Assembly: GCF_000147875.1 (NCBI RefSeq) | Contig: NC_014507.1 | Span: 1,116,001-1,180,000 of the forward strand | Direction: 5' to 3' | Length of the DNA: 64,000 nucleotides | Origin: Methanolacinia petrolearia DSM 11571 | Lineage (GTDB): Archaea > Halobacteriota > Methanomicrobia > Methanomicrobiales > Methanomicrobiaceae | Shown here: one piece after another, positions 7,629-15,266 of the stretch | Position numbering within the stretch: the first letter of the stretch is position 1 | How the letters are laid out: each line of letters starts with the position of its first letter | The notes under the pieces: generated by a model | What the model saw: only the letters and a program-made list of their open reading frames with translations | Told to the model about the DNA's origin: nothing | The model's database searches: none | Translations under genes and position numbers: made by a program

Positions 7629-8954
7629 TCAGATATACGCCTTCAGTCTCCAGATAAGGTATAGCGGAATCTCCAGAACCTCGCCGTATTCATCCGAATG
7701 TCTGGCAATATTATTAAGACTGGTCCGGACAGCAACACGCGGGCTGTATTTTTTCCTGTACTCTGCCAGACTTCTTGAACGGGTATTTCCTGCTGATTTA
7801 ACCTCGATAGGAACGACATCAATACCTTCCTGTACGATATAATCAACCTCGGCAATCCCGCCGGATTTCCAGAAATAGGGTCTTTGGAAATCGTTTGCAA
7901 TAAGTTCTGTCAATACGAAATTTTCCGTGAGAATCCCACGCATGTCGGCGGTCAGCGAAGAGGTGTCAAAAACGACATCTGCCGGAAATTTGCTCATCCT
8001 GCGTAAAAGTCCTACATCCGAGAAATAGATCTTGAAGTATGTAATGTCCGCATAGGCAGTAGCCGGAATATATGGCCGTTCGATCTTTTCGATTTTATAG
8101 ATTAGCCCTGCCGATATCAGCCATTGAAGGGAGTCTTCCAAATCACGGGCACGCATCCCCTGCTTTACATGGGCGAATATGAATTTCTGATTATCCTTTG
8201 CAAGCTGTGCCGGAATTGCATGCCAAATTAGGGAGAGTTTTGGAAATTCGGATACGGACGCATATTTCACGAAATCTTTTTCATAATTGCCGAGAATCTC
8301 GCTTTGTTTTGTTTCTACAAGCCCGATGTCGTTGTTATTTATCCATGAGCTGACAACCTCGGGCAGACCTCCCGTGATCAGGTATTCGCGATATGCTTCT
8401 TCCAGTTTGCCGGTAAATACAGCAGACACCTCTTCATCCGGGGACAAAGTATCCAGGTACTCGTGAAGGAGCTCTTCATCCTTTGCCAGTAGAAATTCCG
8501 GGAAATTAAGAGGATACATCTTAAGCACCTGCACCTTGCCTACCGGAAATGAAACATTTTTTCCCATCTGTGCAACAGCCACTCCCAACAGGGAACCGGC
8601 GGCAGCAACGTGGAGTTCGGGCAGATTTTCGCAGAAATATTTGAGAGATGTTATCGCACGTGGGCAGATCTGGATCTCGTCTAATATGAGGATGGTTGTT
8701 CCGGGCCGGATGGATTTATTCCTTAGAATCCCAAGGTCTTTAATGATTCTTGAAACATTCAGGTCGCCTCCGAATATCTGTTGCAGCCGGTCATCATATT
8801 CGAAGTTGAAGTAAGCGATATCTTTGAATTCCGCTTCGCCAAAGTGCTTTAATATCCAGGTTTTCCCGCACTGGCGAATTCCTTCGATAAGCACCGGTTT
8901 ACGACACTCACTGTCTTTCCATTTGAGTAAAGTATCGTAAATGAACCGTTTCAT
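7629..8954 (-). CDS. AAA_14 / DUF4143 ATPase
   Basis: A 441-residue protein of the common archaeal ATPase family in which an AAA core is joined to a DUF4143 domain with a restriction-endonuclease-like fold. Walker A is GIRQCGKTW near residue 25, Walker B TILILDEIQ near residue 91. The C-terminal part has YFWKSGGIAEVDYIVQ and VVPIEVKSAG, the D-E-K pattern of that nuclease-like fold. Function is not settled for the family; members are often linked to mobile DNA or toxin-like loci. Three spaced direct repeats and a perfect palindrome occupy its promoter (8961-9049). Confidence 0.85.
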   Translation of the reverse strand: MKRFIYDTLLKWKDSECRKPVLIEGIRQCGKTWILKHFGEAEFKDIAYFNFEYDDRLQQIFGGDLNVSRIIKDLGILRNKSIRPGTTILILDEIQICPRAITSLKYFCENLPELHVAAAGSLLGVAVAQMGKNVSFPVGKVQVLKMYPLNFPEFLLAKDEELLHEYLDTLSPDEEVSAVFTGKLEEAYREYLITGGLPEVVSSWINNNDIGLVETKQSEILGNYEKDFVKYASVSEFPKLSLIWHAIPAQLAKDNQKFIFAHVKQGMRARDLEDSLQWLISAGLIYKIEKIERPYIPATAYADITYFKIYFSDVGLLRRMSKFPADVVFDTSSLTADMRGILTENFVLTELIANDFQRPYFWKSGGIAEVDYIVQEGIDVVPIEVKSAGNTRSRSLAEYRKKYSPRVAVRTSLNNIARHSDEYGEVLEIPLYLIWRLKAYI

Positions 8955-8960
8955 AAAATG

Positions 8961-9049
8961 ACATTTGCACTTTTAAGTATATATTATGTGTGTAAATTAC
9001 ACATTTTTGCAACTTATTTTGTGGATGATGTACACATTTATACAACTTA
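8961..9049. promoter_or_regulatory. Direct repeats and palindrome upstream of the AAA_14 ATPase
   Basis: ACACATTTTTGCAACTTA (8999-9016) and ACACATTTATACAACTTA (9032-9049) are 33 bp apart, with a weaker third copy ACATTTGCACTTTTAA at 8961-8976. Overlapping the first is a perfect palindrome TGTGTAAATTACACA (8989-9003). The same AATTACACA core occurs near 26253, upstream of the AbrB-like gene. Confidence 0.5.
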
Positions 9050-9112
9050 ATGTCAGAAGAGGGGTTTTTATAAGGTTTCCTGTCTGCATGCATTATGAAA
9101 ATTTTATGTTTT

Positions 9113-9360
9113 CGAAAAAAAGCCCGAATTGTCGTTTTTCCGATCCACACAGAAGCCTCAGAACGGATTATTTCAGGTCCCGAAGGGTTAAACATCATCT
9201 GAAAAATTTGAGGGCCTTCTACGGGCCGATATAAAAATCAACAAATTGGCCTTTAATCCTAATAATATCTGAAAATATGGCGTCTTTCAGAACAACTCAT
9301 TAATCAGGTAAAATCGGATCTGAAAAAAACCTAAAAAGAGCCCAAATTAAGCTCATTTTC
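9113..9360. repeat. Dispersed repeat, copy A
   Basis: About 250 bp without a gene, similar to 45783-46015 in the same orientation. Best-conserved blocks are ATCCACACAGAAGCC followed by CAGAA (near 9143), the middle GGCCGATATA...CTTTAATC block (near 9224-9257), and AGCCCAAATTAA (near 9339). The order and approximate spacing of the three blocks are kept in both copies. Confidence 0.5.
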
Positions 9361-9411
9361 CCCGGAAAGGGAGTCGAAAAGAGTCTCCCTCCCCGGTGTT
9401 CGAAATTCTGT

Positions 9412-9915
9412 TCAGGCAAGAGCGGCCACTGTGTCGGCCCAGGTCTCGACAACGGTCAGGATGGAGTTGTCCTCATAGGAACTGATCCTGACCTTGTCAC
9501 GACTGAAGGTGACATAGTAGGTCTCGCTGTTTGCGTCATGGCACTTGAGCTGGCAGGAATAAGTATCACTGTCTGCATCGCGGACGGGATCACCGCCAAC
9601 GGCAACGGCAAGATCCGCGTCTGCGAGGATTGCGCCGGCAGCACTGTTCATTGAAGAAACAGTGGGGCACTTGACGGAAAGAGTTCCGATCTTCTCTGCC
9701 GCATTATCCTCGAAGACGATCTTCACGGTATAACTCTCGCGGTTGACCTCTACCCCGTTGTGCGACACACCGCTCTGAGTGTAAGCAGTGCAGCCGAAGG
9801 GGTTGTCATCGATCACCGACTGGATGATACTCTGGAAAGTTGCAACGTCTGCGATGGAGGCTGCAAGCTCACGAGTGGCCGACTTGGTGTTGGTAGTTTC
9901 GATGAAATCTGCCAT
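9412..9915 (-). CDS. Unknown 167-residue protein, possibly of an integrated element
   Basis: I do not recognise a named family. The protein is soluble, begins MADFIETT, has an alpha-helical first third (ELAASIADVATFQSIIQSVIDDNP) and a strand-rich rest with alternating hydrophobic residues, and contains only two close cysteines (CQLKC). GGCAGGAG lies before the ATG at 9915, so the start is firm. It diverges from a small coiled-coil membrane protein across a perfect palindrome. GC-rich and codon-regular compared with the AT-rich DNA on its left. A structural or accessory protein of a virus-like element is a guess from context. Confidence 0.7.
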   Translation of the reverse strand: MADFIETTNTKSATRELAASIADVATFQSIIQSVIDDNPFGCTAYTQSGVSHNGVEVNRESYTVKIVFEDNAAEKIGTLSVKCPTVSSMNSAAGAILADADLAVAVGGDPVRDADSDTYSCQLKCHDANSETYYVTFSRDKVRISSYEDNSILTVVETWADTVAALA

Positions 9916-9994
9916 TCGTTTTTTCTCCTGCCTGCCTTTTCCCCGGGTACTGGAACAGGCATTTAATTACTCGATCTTTTGGGTAATTAGCGTG

Positions 9995-10018
9995 ACTGTA
10001 TCAGATAGTTGATACAGT
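9995..10018. promoter_or_regulatory. Perfect inverted repeat between divergent genes
   Basis: ACTGTATCA (9995-10003) and TGATACAGT (10010-10018) are exact reverse complements around GATAGT. They lie between the genes starting at 9915 and 10072, a typical place for a dimeric repressor operator controlling both. Confidence 0.6.
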
Positions 10019-10071
10019 TTGATTTATCCCTGATTCTGCCGAATTTATCCGCAGGAGTGAGCGAACGCACG

Positions 10072-10365
10072 ATGAAAGAAGAGAAGAGTAACAGGGACAT
10101 GATCGTCGAGACGAACCGGGATGTGAAGTGGATCTGCAGGACGCTTGAGGAGATGAAGGAGTCCATCGGGGACCACGAGAACCGAATCCGGGATCTCGAA
10201 GGTTTACCATGCAAATCACGGTGTGATTTACAGGAAACACGTCTTGAACATCCGTTCAACACGTGTTTTAAGTCGGAGTCGGCGGGCCGCGAGAGGCAGA
10301 TCTCCGCCGGGGTCGGGGCTGGTGCGGGCGGTCTTGTTGCTGTGCTGATGAAGTTTTGGCAATGA
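10072..10365 (+). CDS. Small coiled-coil protein with C-terminal membrane anchor
   Basis: About 97 residues from the ATG at 10072 (GGAG lies 14 bases upstream; an upstream TTG at 10009 would overlap the palindrome). The first half is a charged helix with heptad spacing (NRDVKWICRTLEEMKESIGDHENRIRDLEG split over 10105-10200), the end is a glycine-rich membrane segment ISAGVGAGAGGLVAVLMKF. This layout resembles small phage XhlA/holin-associated proteins. The middle, 10208-10268, is encoded by two strong hairpins and looks like an in-frame insertion. Identification as phage-like is tentative. Confidence 0.55.
   Translation: MKEEKSNRDMIVETNRDVKWICRTLEEMKESIGDHENRIRDLEGLPCKSRCDLQETRLEHPFNTCFKSESAGRERQISAGVGAGAGGLVAVLMKFWQ
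10208..10268. repeat. Two adjacent hairpins inside the small membrane-protein gene
   Basis: The 21-base string at 10208-10228 contains AAATCAC/GTGATTT around a 3-base loop and recurs with one mismatch at 60336-60356. It is followed by a 15-bp stem with one mismatch, 10235-10249 against 10254-10268, closed by the 4-base loop ATCC. Such stacked stems in a reading frame suggest insertion of a small palindromic element. Confidence 0.55.
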
Positions 10366-10388
10366 CGGATGTCATTGTCGAACTCTTT

Positions 10389-10407
10389 GAAATTACGGAG
10401 TAATTTC
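10389..10407. terminator. Hairpin with T-run between convergent genes
   Basis: GAAATTAC (10389-10396) and GTAATTTC (10400-10407) pair perfectly around GGA and are followed by GGGGTTTTTTGG. The site separates the small membrane gene (plus strand) from the convergent gene ending at 10433. Confidence 0.5.
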
Positions 10408-10432
10408 ATGGGGTTTTTTGGTGGGTCTTAAT

Positions 10433-10750
10433 TCACTGGTCATGTGATTTAAAAGGAAGCGGCACACTTGCCGAATGACTCTTCCTTTCAATTTTCTCCT
10501 TTAATTTTAACGAATTCCAAAACCCTGCGACGGCTGTTATCCAGTAGAACCCGAACATTGCTGCTAGGTAATAATTCGATGAGTAAACTCCTTCGAAGAA
10601 CCAGATCAGGTTTGCGATGATCCAGCATGAGAAGCCGGAAAGTCTTGATGCGGCTTTTTTTCCTGCAACAAGGGCGGCCCCTGATATTCCCAGGATTACG
10701 GCGATGGTCTGAAGAGGGTCGATGGCTGCGAGTAGTTCTGTGATTGTCAT
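10433..10750 (-). CDS. Small integral membrane protein, PnuC-like fold
   Basis: A 105-residue protein with three to four membrane helices: LQTIAVILGISGAALVAG, FSCWIIANLIWFFEGVY, YYLAAMFGFYWITAVAGFW, then a basic tail. The pattern 'LG--GA-LVA-KK---------I-N--WF' resembles short PnuC/YgjV-like proteins often found in viruses and plasmids, but no substrate can be claimed. The start ATG at 10750 is preceded by AAGGAG, which lies in a perfect stem TTAAGG-CT-CCTTAA (10753-10766) that could hide the ribosome site. Confidence 0.6.
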   Translation of the reverse strand: MTITELLAAIDPLQTIAVILGISGAALVAGKKAASRLSGFSCWIIANLIWFFEGVYSSNYYLAAMFGFYWITAVAGFWNSLKLKEKIERKSHSASVPLPFKSHDQ

Positions 10751-10752
10751 TG

Positions 10753-11069
10753 TTAAGGCTCCTTAAAAAATTGGGCGTGAAACGAATGTTTCAGGCACTA
10801 TTGAAGAAAATTCTGTAGGAATTTTCTGTTAAATGGATTTTTGGTGATCTCTCTGGATTGGGGTAAGGTGTCCCGGCCGGATTATTGACTGCATTCAAAG
10901 AAACAAGTCGGTACGGCATATTGTGAAGACCCGTTGACTCAACAGTTCGGAGTTGTGAGAAATGTCCTATGTTTTTCCGACCGGGGACGATCATAGGTTG
11001 CTTAGCTGGATATTTAACCGGGGAGCGGAAGGGGTGAAAGTAAACAATTTGATAATTTCCACTTTCACC
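10753..11069. other. Inverted-repeat-rich interval upstream of orc1/cdc6, candidate origin
   Basis: Contains TTAAGG/CCTTAA (10753-10766), GAAAC/GTTTC (10779-10792), GAAAATTC/GAATTTTC (10806-10826, perfect), CCTATG/CATAGG (10966-10997) and GGTGAAAGT/ACTTTCACC (11033-11069, perfect 9-bp arms). No gene is convincing here. Archaeal origins commonly sit directly beside orc1/cdc6 genes, but I cannot see a canonical origin-recognition box, so this is only a candidate. Confidence 0.35.
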
Positions 11070-11114
11070 AGGCACAGAATTCATCCTTATACCTCATCAT
11101 AAAAATTCATAAGA

Positions 11115-12236
11115 ATGAAGAGAAACTTGCTAATGGGGGACCAGACTCTCTTCAGGGACCCCGATATTTTTGAGATAGATCATGTACCGGAGCAGTTTAA
11201 TTTCAGAGATACGCAGCTCAGCGAACTGGCCTATGCCATCCGGCCGGCGATGGCCGGGGGTCGACCGTTCAACTCAGTTCTCCGGGGCCTTCCCGGAACG
11301 GGGAAGACGACCTCGGTCCGGGTGCTCTTCTCCGAGATCGAACAGACGACTAAGCGGGTCCTGCCTGTATATATCAACTGCAAGAATGACCGGACACGGG
11401 TTTCGATCTTTGGTTCAATATTCAACCGGATCTTCGGGCACTATCCGCCGACCACCGGGATTGCGTTCCGGAAGATCTACAATGAGATAGGAAATTACCT
11501 TTCGGAGTCGCGGACGGTTGCAGTCGTATGTCTCGACGATGTAAATTATCTGATGTATGAAAACCGGCTGAATGATATTCTCTATGTGCTACTCCGGCTT
11601 TATGAAGAATTCCCGGGTGCAAGACTGGGCGTAATTGCTGCGGTGAGCAACATCGAGGTTGACTTTATGACCAAAGTCGATTCTGCGGTCTGGTCTGTAT
11701 TCAGGCCCGTTGATATTTACTTTCCTGCTTACGGCTACGAGGAGGTCCGCGAGATCCTTTCCCGGAGAGTACGCTGCGGTCTTTATCCGGGGGCGATGTC
11801 AGGTGAGGTCCTGGATCTTATTACTCAAAGAACGGTTACAGCGGGGGATCTCCGCGTCGGCCTTGCGATAATAAAAGAATCTGTTGCAAATGCTGAGAAG
11901 GCGGCAAGGAAGGAAGTCCTTGCAGAGGATGTATCGACATCTGTCTCTGCGAAGGATATCCGGTTACGGGATGCAATCGGGGGCTTGTCTCCGGAGGAGA
12001 AAAAATTCCTGGCGGTCCTGGCTGAAGTGGTTCGTGACAGTGAAGAGCTGCCGACCTCCGGAATTCTTTATGAGATTGTGAATAAGAGGCTTTCAATGGG
12101 TTATGCCAACTTTCACAAGCGGCTGAGGAAGCTGGAGTCGATGGAGATAATTTCTATGAAGTCTCTTCAGGGGAGAGGACAGACCAGGGAGATTTCACTG
12201 AGGTATGAGGCCGGGGAGATTTTGAAGGTTTTGTGA
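11115..12236 (+). CDS. Orc1/Cdc6 replication initiator
   Basis: A 373-residue AAA+ initiator. Walker A is LRGLPGTGKTTS near residue 59, Walker B AVVCLDDVNYL near residue 140; the lid segment YEEVREILSRRVR and the C-terminal winged helix (SPEEKKFLAVLAEVV, YEIVNKRLSMGYANFHKRLRKLESMEII) complete the usual architecture. Slightly shorter and more divergent than a main chromosomal Orc1, and its neighbours are virus-like small genes, so it may belong to an integrated replicon. The ATG at 11115 follows AATTCATAAGA without a strong ribosome site. Confidence 0.9.
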   Translation: MKRNLLMGDQTLFRDPDIFEIDHVPEQFNFRDTQLSELAYAIRPAMAGGRPFNSVLRGLPGTGKTTSVRVLFSEIEQTTKRVLPVYINCKNDRTRVSIFGSIFNRIFGHYPPTTGIAFRKIYNEIGNYLSESRTVAVVCLDDVNYLMYENRLNDILYVLLRLYEEFPGARLGVIAAVSNIEVDFMTKVDSAVWSVFRPVDIYFPAYGYEEVREILSRRVRCGLYPGAMSGEVLDLITQRTVTAGDLRVGLAIIKESVANAEKAARKEVLAEDVSTSVSAKDIRLRDAIGGLSPEEKKFLAVLAEVVRDSEELPTSGILYEIVNKRLSMGYANFHKRLRKLESMEIISMKSLQGRGQTREISLRYEAGEILKVL

Positions 12237-12418
12237 ATAATATGTTCGGTTTGAAAACCTCCTGCATTAATGGGCGTTCTATTCTAACCTTTATTTGGGG
12301 AATACCTTCTTTTATAACAAATTGAGGGAAAAGTGGGGAAATGTCCATCTTCTCTAAGCTCTTTTTTTACCTTATATCAGGTCAATCGATCCTTATTTTG
12401 TGCAGGATTTCACTTATA

Positions 12419-15247
12419 CTATTTTTTGCTCTCAGAGCCCGGTGAAAAATTATCCTCCTCTCCAACCCCGTAATGAATTCTAAGATATTCCCAGATCTTC
12501 TCAGATTTTATCCAGCCGTCATCCAGCATCTTTACAATCCCATCGATAATATTGACCTGTGATATTATTTTTTCAGCCGAGCCGGGGCAGTTGATCTCAG
12601 CGATACCATTTATCACCATGAGCGGATTTCGTATCTGGTCGTTCAATGTTGCAAGCTGTTCCATATTCGTTTCGATTTGTCTCAGGGCCTCTTTCTCACG
12701 AATTTCCGATTCCTTTCTTTCAGTGATGTCGCGGATTATGGAAACCCTGCCTGTGTGGGTTTTATTATAATGAAAAATGGTCGAAATCGAATGCTCTGTC
12801 GGGAAAGACGTGCCGTCTTTTCGCTTCATACGAAATTCAAATCTGGGAATTCTCTGATGCTCGCGGACATATAGAATAATCTGTTCGTCGAATATCTTCA
12901 GGTGGTTCTTATCGATATGAAGCATACTTATATTCTTCCCGATCAGTTCTTCACGATTATATCCGAATATTTTTTCTGCTGCTTCATTGACAGTTCTGAT
13001 TATTGCCGGGTCATCATCGAGAACAAATGCCGCATCCTCCAGGGATTCGAATGTTCTCAGGAACAGTTCCTTTTCGCGTTTTAATTCTTTTTCAGCCTTT
13101 TGGTTTTTTATAACCTCCCACATAAGATTTCCAAGGGTTGCAAGGGCGTCAGCATCATCATCAATATAGGACCTCTTTTTATTGGCTACAATAATTATTG
13201 CGGTTATTTTTCCCGCATCGAATATTGGTACCATAAGGAGACGTTTCATCATGACATGACCTTTGGGAAGGCCGTGTTTTGCCGGATGATATGCTGAATA
13301 GTCATTGATTATTACAGGTTCACGGTTTCTGATGCATTCTGCCCATATTCCTGCGGAATGAACTGGGAAATGAACCGGATTACCCTGAACAAGGCATTTA
13401 TCCATCACCCCCTTCGACCAGCTGTGAATGGTAATATCCGATTCATCCGGTGAGATGAGCCCTATTAGACCATACTGGCTTTCTGTCATAGACCGGCTGC
13501 TCTCAAGTGCATGTTCCATTAAATCTGTTTCTGATCCCACGGCAACTGTCTGGTAAAGGTCAAGCAGTGATTTTACACGTAACAGGTGAAGCCTGATTCG
13601 ATCATTTGATCTCTTTTGTTCTGTCACATCCCAGACCACTGATATAACAAGACCTTTCCTTTCAAGGGGAATATTTCTTGCACTGATGAAGGTCGTCTCT
13701 TTACCACTCCGGCTGATAGGAATGTCATCCCAGTGCATCCGCTCAGGATCACCGCTATCCATATCCTCAAGAACTCTTTTCTTTATCTTCTTCCTGAATT
13801 TAGGATCTTCGTATACATTCTCCCAGAATGAATCGGGGGCCTTAAGAGCTTCTTCGTCGACCCTGTAACATTTAAGGAAATTCCTGTTGAAATATTCGAA
13901 TTCTAGTTCCGGTTTTACCGAATTGACCGCGATTCCCACAGGAATGTTGTCAAGAACAGTTCTAATGTATGCTTCATTCTCCTTTAGTTCGTTCTGGGCC
14001 TGAATGACTTCGTCAAGTTGCTGCCTTAATTCCTCTTCAGTGGCGGCAAGCTCCTCGTTCTTTCTTTTAAGATCCTCTTCAGCTTCTTTTATATCTGTAA
14101 TATTGTGATGAGTACCTACCATTCTGAGAGGATTTCCGTCCATATCACGCTCAATAACAGTGCCTTTGCTAAGTATCCAGATTATTTGTCCGTCTTTACC
14201 GGTCATCCTGTACTCTGAATCGAATGCCGCGGCAAGCCCTTTAAGATTTTTATCAAGTTCTCCGAGCACTCTCTCGCGGTCCTGTGGGTAGAGGAGTTTG
14301 CTCAGTGAATCGAAATCATCTTTAATTTCATCGGGAGAATAACCCAGCATCCGGGCCCACCGTTCATTGAATATTACTTTTCCTGAGGGTATGTCCCAGT
14401 CCCAGGTTCCGAGTTCACCGCCCCTGATCGCCATCTGAAGACGATTGAGAAGATCAGACCTTTCGGTGGTATCCCTAATGATAGTGATGCTTCTGAACTC
14501 TCCGTCTTCTCTGGAAAGATTAGAGCTAACCTCTATAGATATAATTCTTCCATCTTTGCGAATCATTCTGCTTTCAAATATGGCTCTGCCTTTTTTGAAG
14601 ATCTCATCGGAAATTTTTTTTGCTGTTCCGGGAGTTTCAGGTTCGATGATATCCGTCATAGAGAGCAGCCTTAATTCATCTGTTGAATAGTTAAGCATCT
14701 CTTCTGCTGCTTTATTAGCATCAATAATTCTGCCCGGACGGCGTTCGGGAGTGATTATGTGAACAATGATGGCATCGTTTGCATTTTCAAAAATGTTCCT
14801 GTAGCGGATCTCACTATTTTTTGAAGCCTCTTCCCTTCTTCTACAGGCGACTATCCTGTTTATCGCTGCGGAGAGTTCGCCCAGCTGTGATTCCGGATCT
14901 TTTGTAATTTTTAAATAAAGATCAGCACCAGCATTTAGTGCTTCAACAATCACCTCTTCTTCATCCATACCGGAAAAAAAGATAAATGGAGTATTATCTT
15001 CATTATCACGAATAGTTCTGAGAAGGGAAAGTGCATCGTCTAAAGGCACACCGTGTCCGGCTACAATTGCGTCAAAATTTGTCATATTGAGGATTTTAAC
15101 TGCATTGTCCGTATTTTCACAGACCTCTACATTAAATTCCGTGTCTTTGTGAAAAGATTTTGTTTTTTTGAAGTCCGGAGAATCTGTGTCTATATATAAA
15201 ACTTCGATCCGGTTCTCGTACCCGTTTTTATCAGGTTCGTTCTTCAT
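12419..15247 (-). CDS. Pseudo-receiver / multi-PAS / GAF signalling protein
   Basis: A 942-residue soluble sensor. Residues about 10-130 have a receiver fold, but the phosphoacceptor position reads FDAIVAGHG instead of the usual SDY, so the aspartate is missing. Then come PAS domains (about 145-265, 270-395, 430-545), a GAF domain (about 560-710, SQYGLIGLISPDESDITIHS) and another PAS (about 725-850). The end has a DHp-like helix in which the histidine is absent (LATLNDQIRNPLMVINGIA) and no ATPase domain follows. It therefore cannot autophosphorylate and probably relays or dimerises. GGGGGTGA precedes the ATG; it lies 19 bases after a membrane kinase gene, so they form an operon. Confidence 0.85.
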   Translation of the reverse strand: MKNEPDKNGYENRIEVLYIDTDSPDFKKTKSFHKDTEFNVEVCENTDNAVKILNMTNFDAIVAGHGVPLDDALSLLRTIRDNEDNTPFIFFSGMDEEEVIVEALNAGADLYLKITKDPESQLGELSAAINRIVACRRREEASKNSEIRYRNIFENANDAIIVHIITPERRPGRIIDANKAAEEMLNYSTDELRLLSMTDIIEPETPGTAKKISDEIFKKGRAIFESRMIRKDGRIISIEVSSNLSREDGEFRSITIIRDTTERSDLLNRLQMAIRGGELGTWDWDIPSGKVIFNERWARMLGYSPDEIKDDFDSLSKLLYPQDRERVLGELDKNLKGLAAAFDSEYRMTGKDGQIIWILSKGTVIERDMDGNPLRMVGTHHNITDIKEAEEDLKRKNEELAATEEELRQQLDEVIQAQNELKENEAYIRTVLDNIPVGIAVNSVKPELEFEYFNRNFLKCYRVDEEALKAPDSFWENVYEDPKFRKKIKKRVLEDMDSGDPERMHWDDIPISRSGKETTFISARNIPLERKGLVISVVWDVTEQKRSNDRIRLHLLRVKSLLDLYQTVAVGSETDLMEHALESSRSMTESQYGLIGLISPDESDITIHSWSKGVMDKCLVQGNPVHFPVHSAGIWAECIRNREPVIINDYSAYHPAKHGLPKGHVMMKRLLMVPIFDAGKITAIIIVANKKRSYIDDDADALATLGNLMWEVIKNQKAEKELKREKELFLRTFESLEDAAFVLDDDPAIIRTVNEAAEKIFGYNREELIGKNISMLHIDKNHLKIFDEQIILYVREHQRIPRFEFRMKRKDGTSFPTEHSISTIFHYNKTHTGRVSIIRDITERKESEIREKEALRQIETNMEQLATLNDQIRNPLMVINGIAEINCPGSAEKIISQVNIIDGIVKMLDDGWIKSEKIWEYLRIHYGVGEEDNFSPGSESKK

Positions 15248-15266
15248 TTGTCACCCCCCCAGTTAT

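Noticed and set aside
10791-11084. 97-residue minus-strand frame upstream of orc1/cdc6
   Set aside because: Proline- and asparagine-rich with no structure or motif, and it is threaded with inverted repeats; more likely non-coding.
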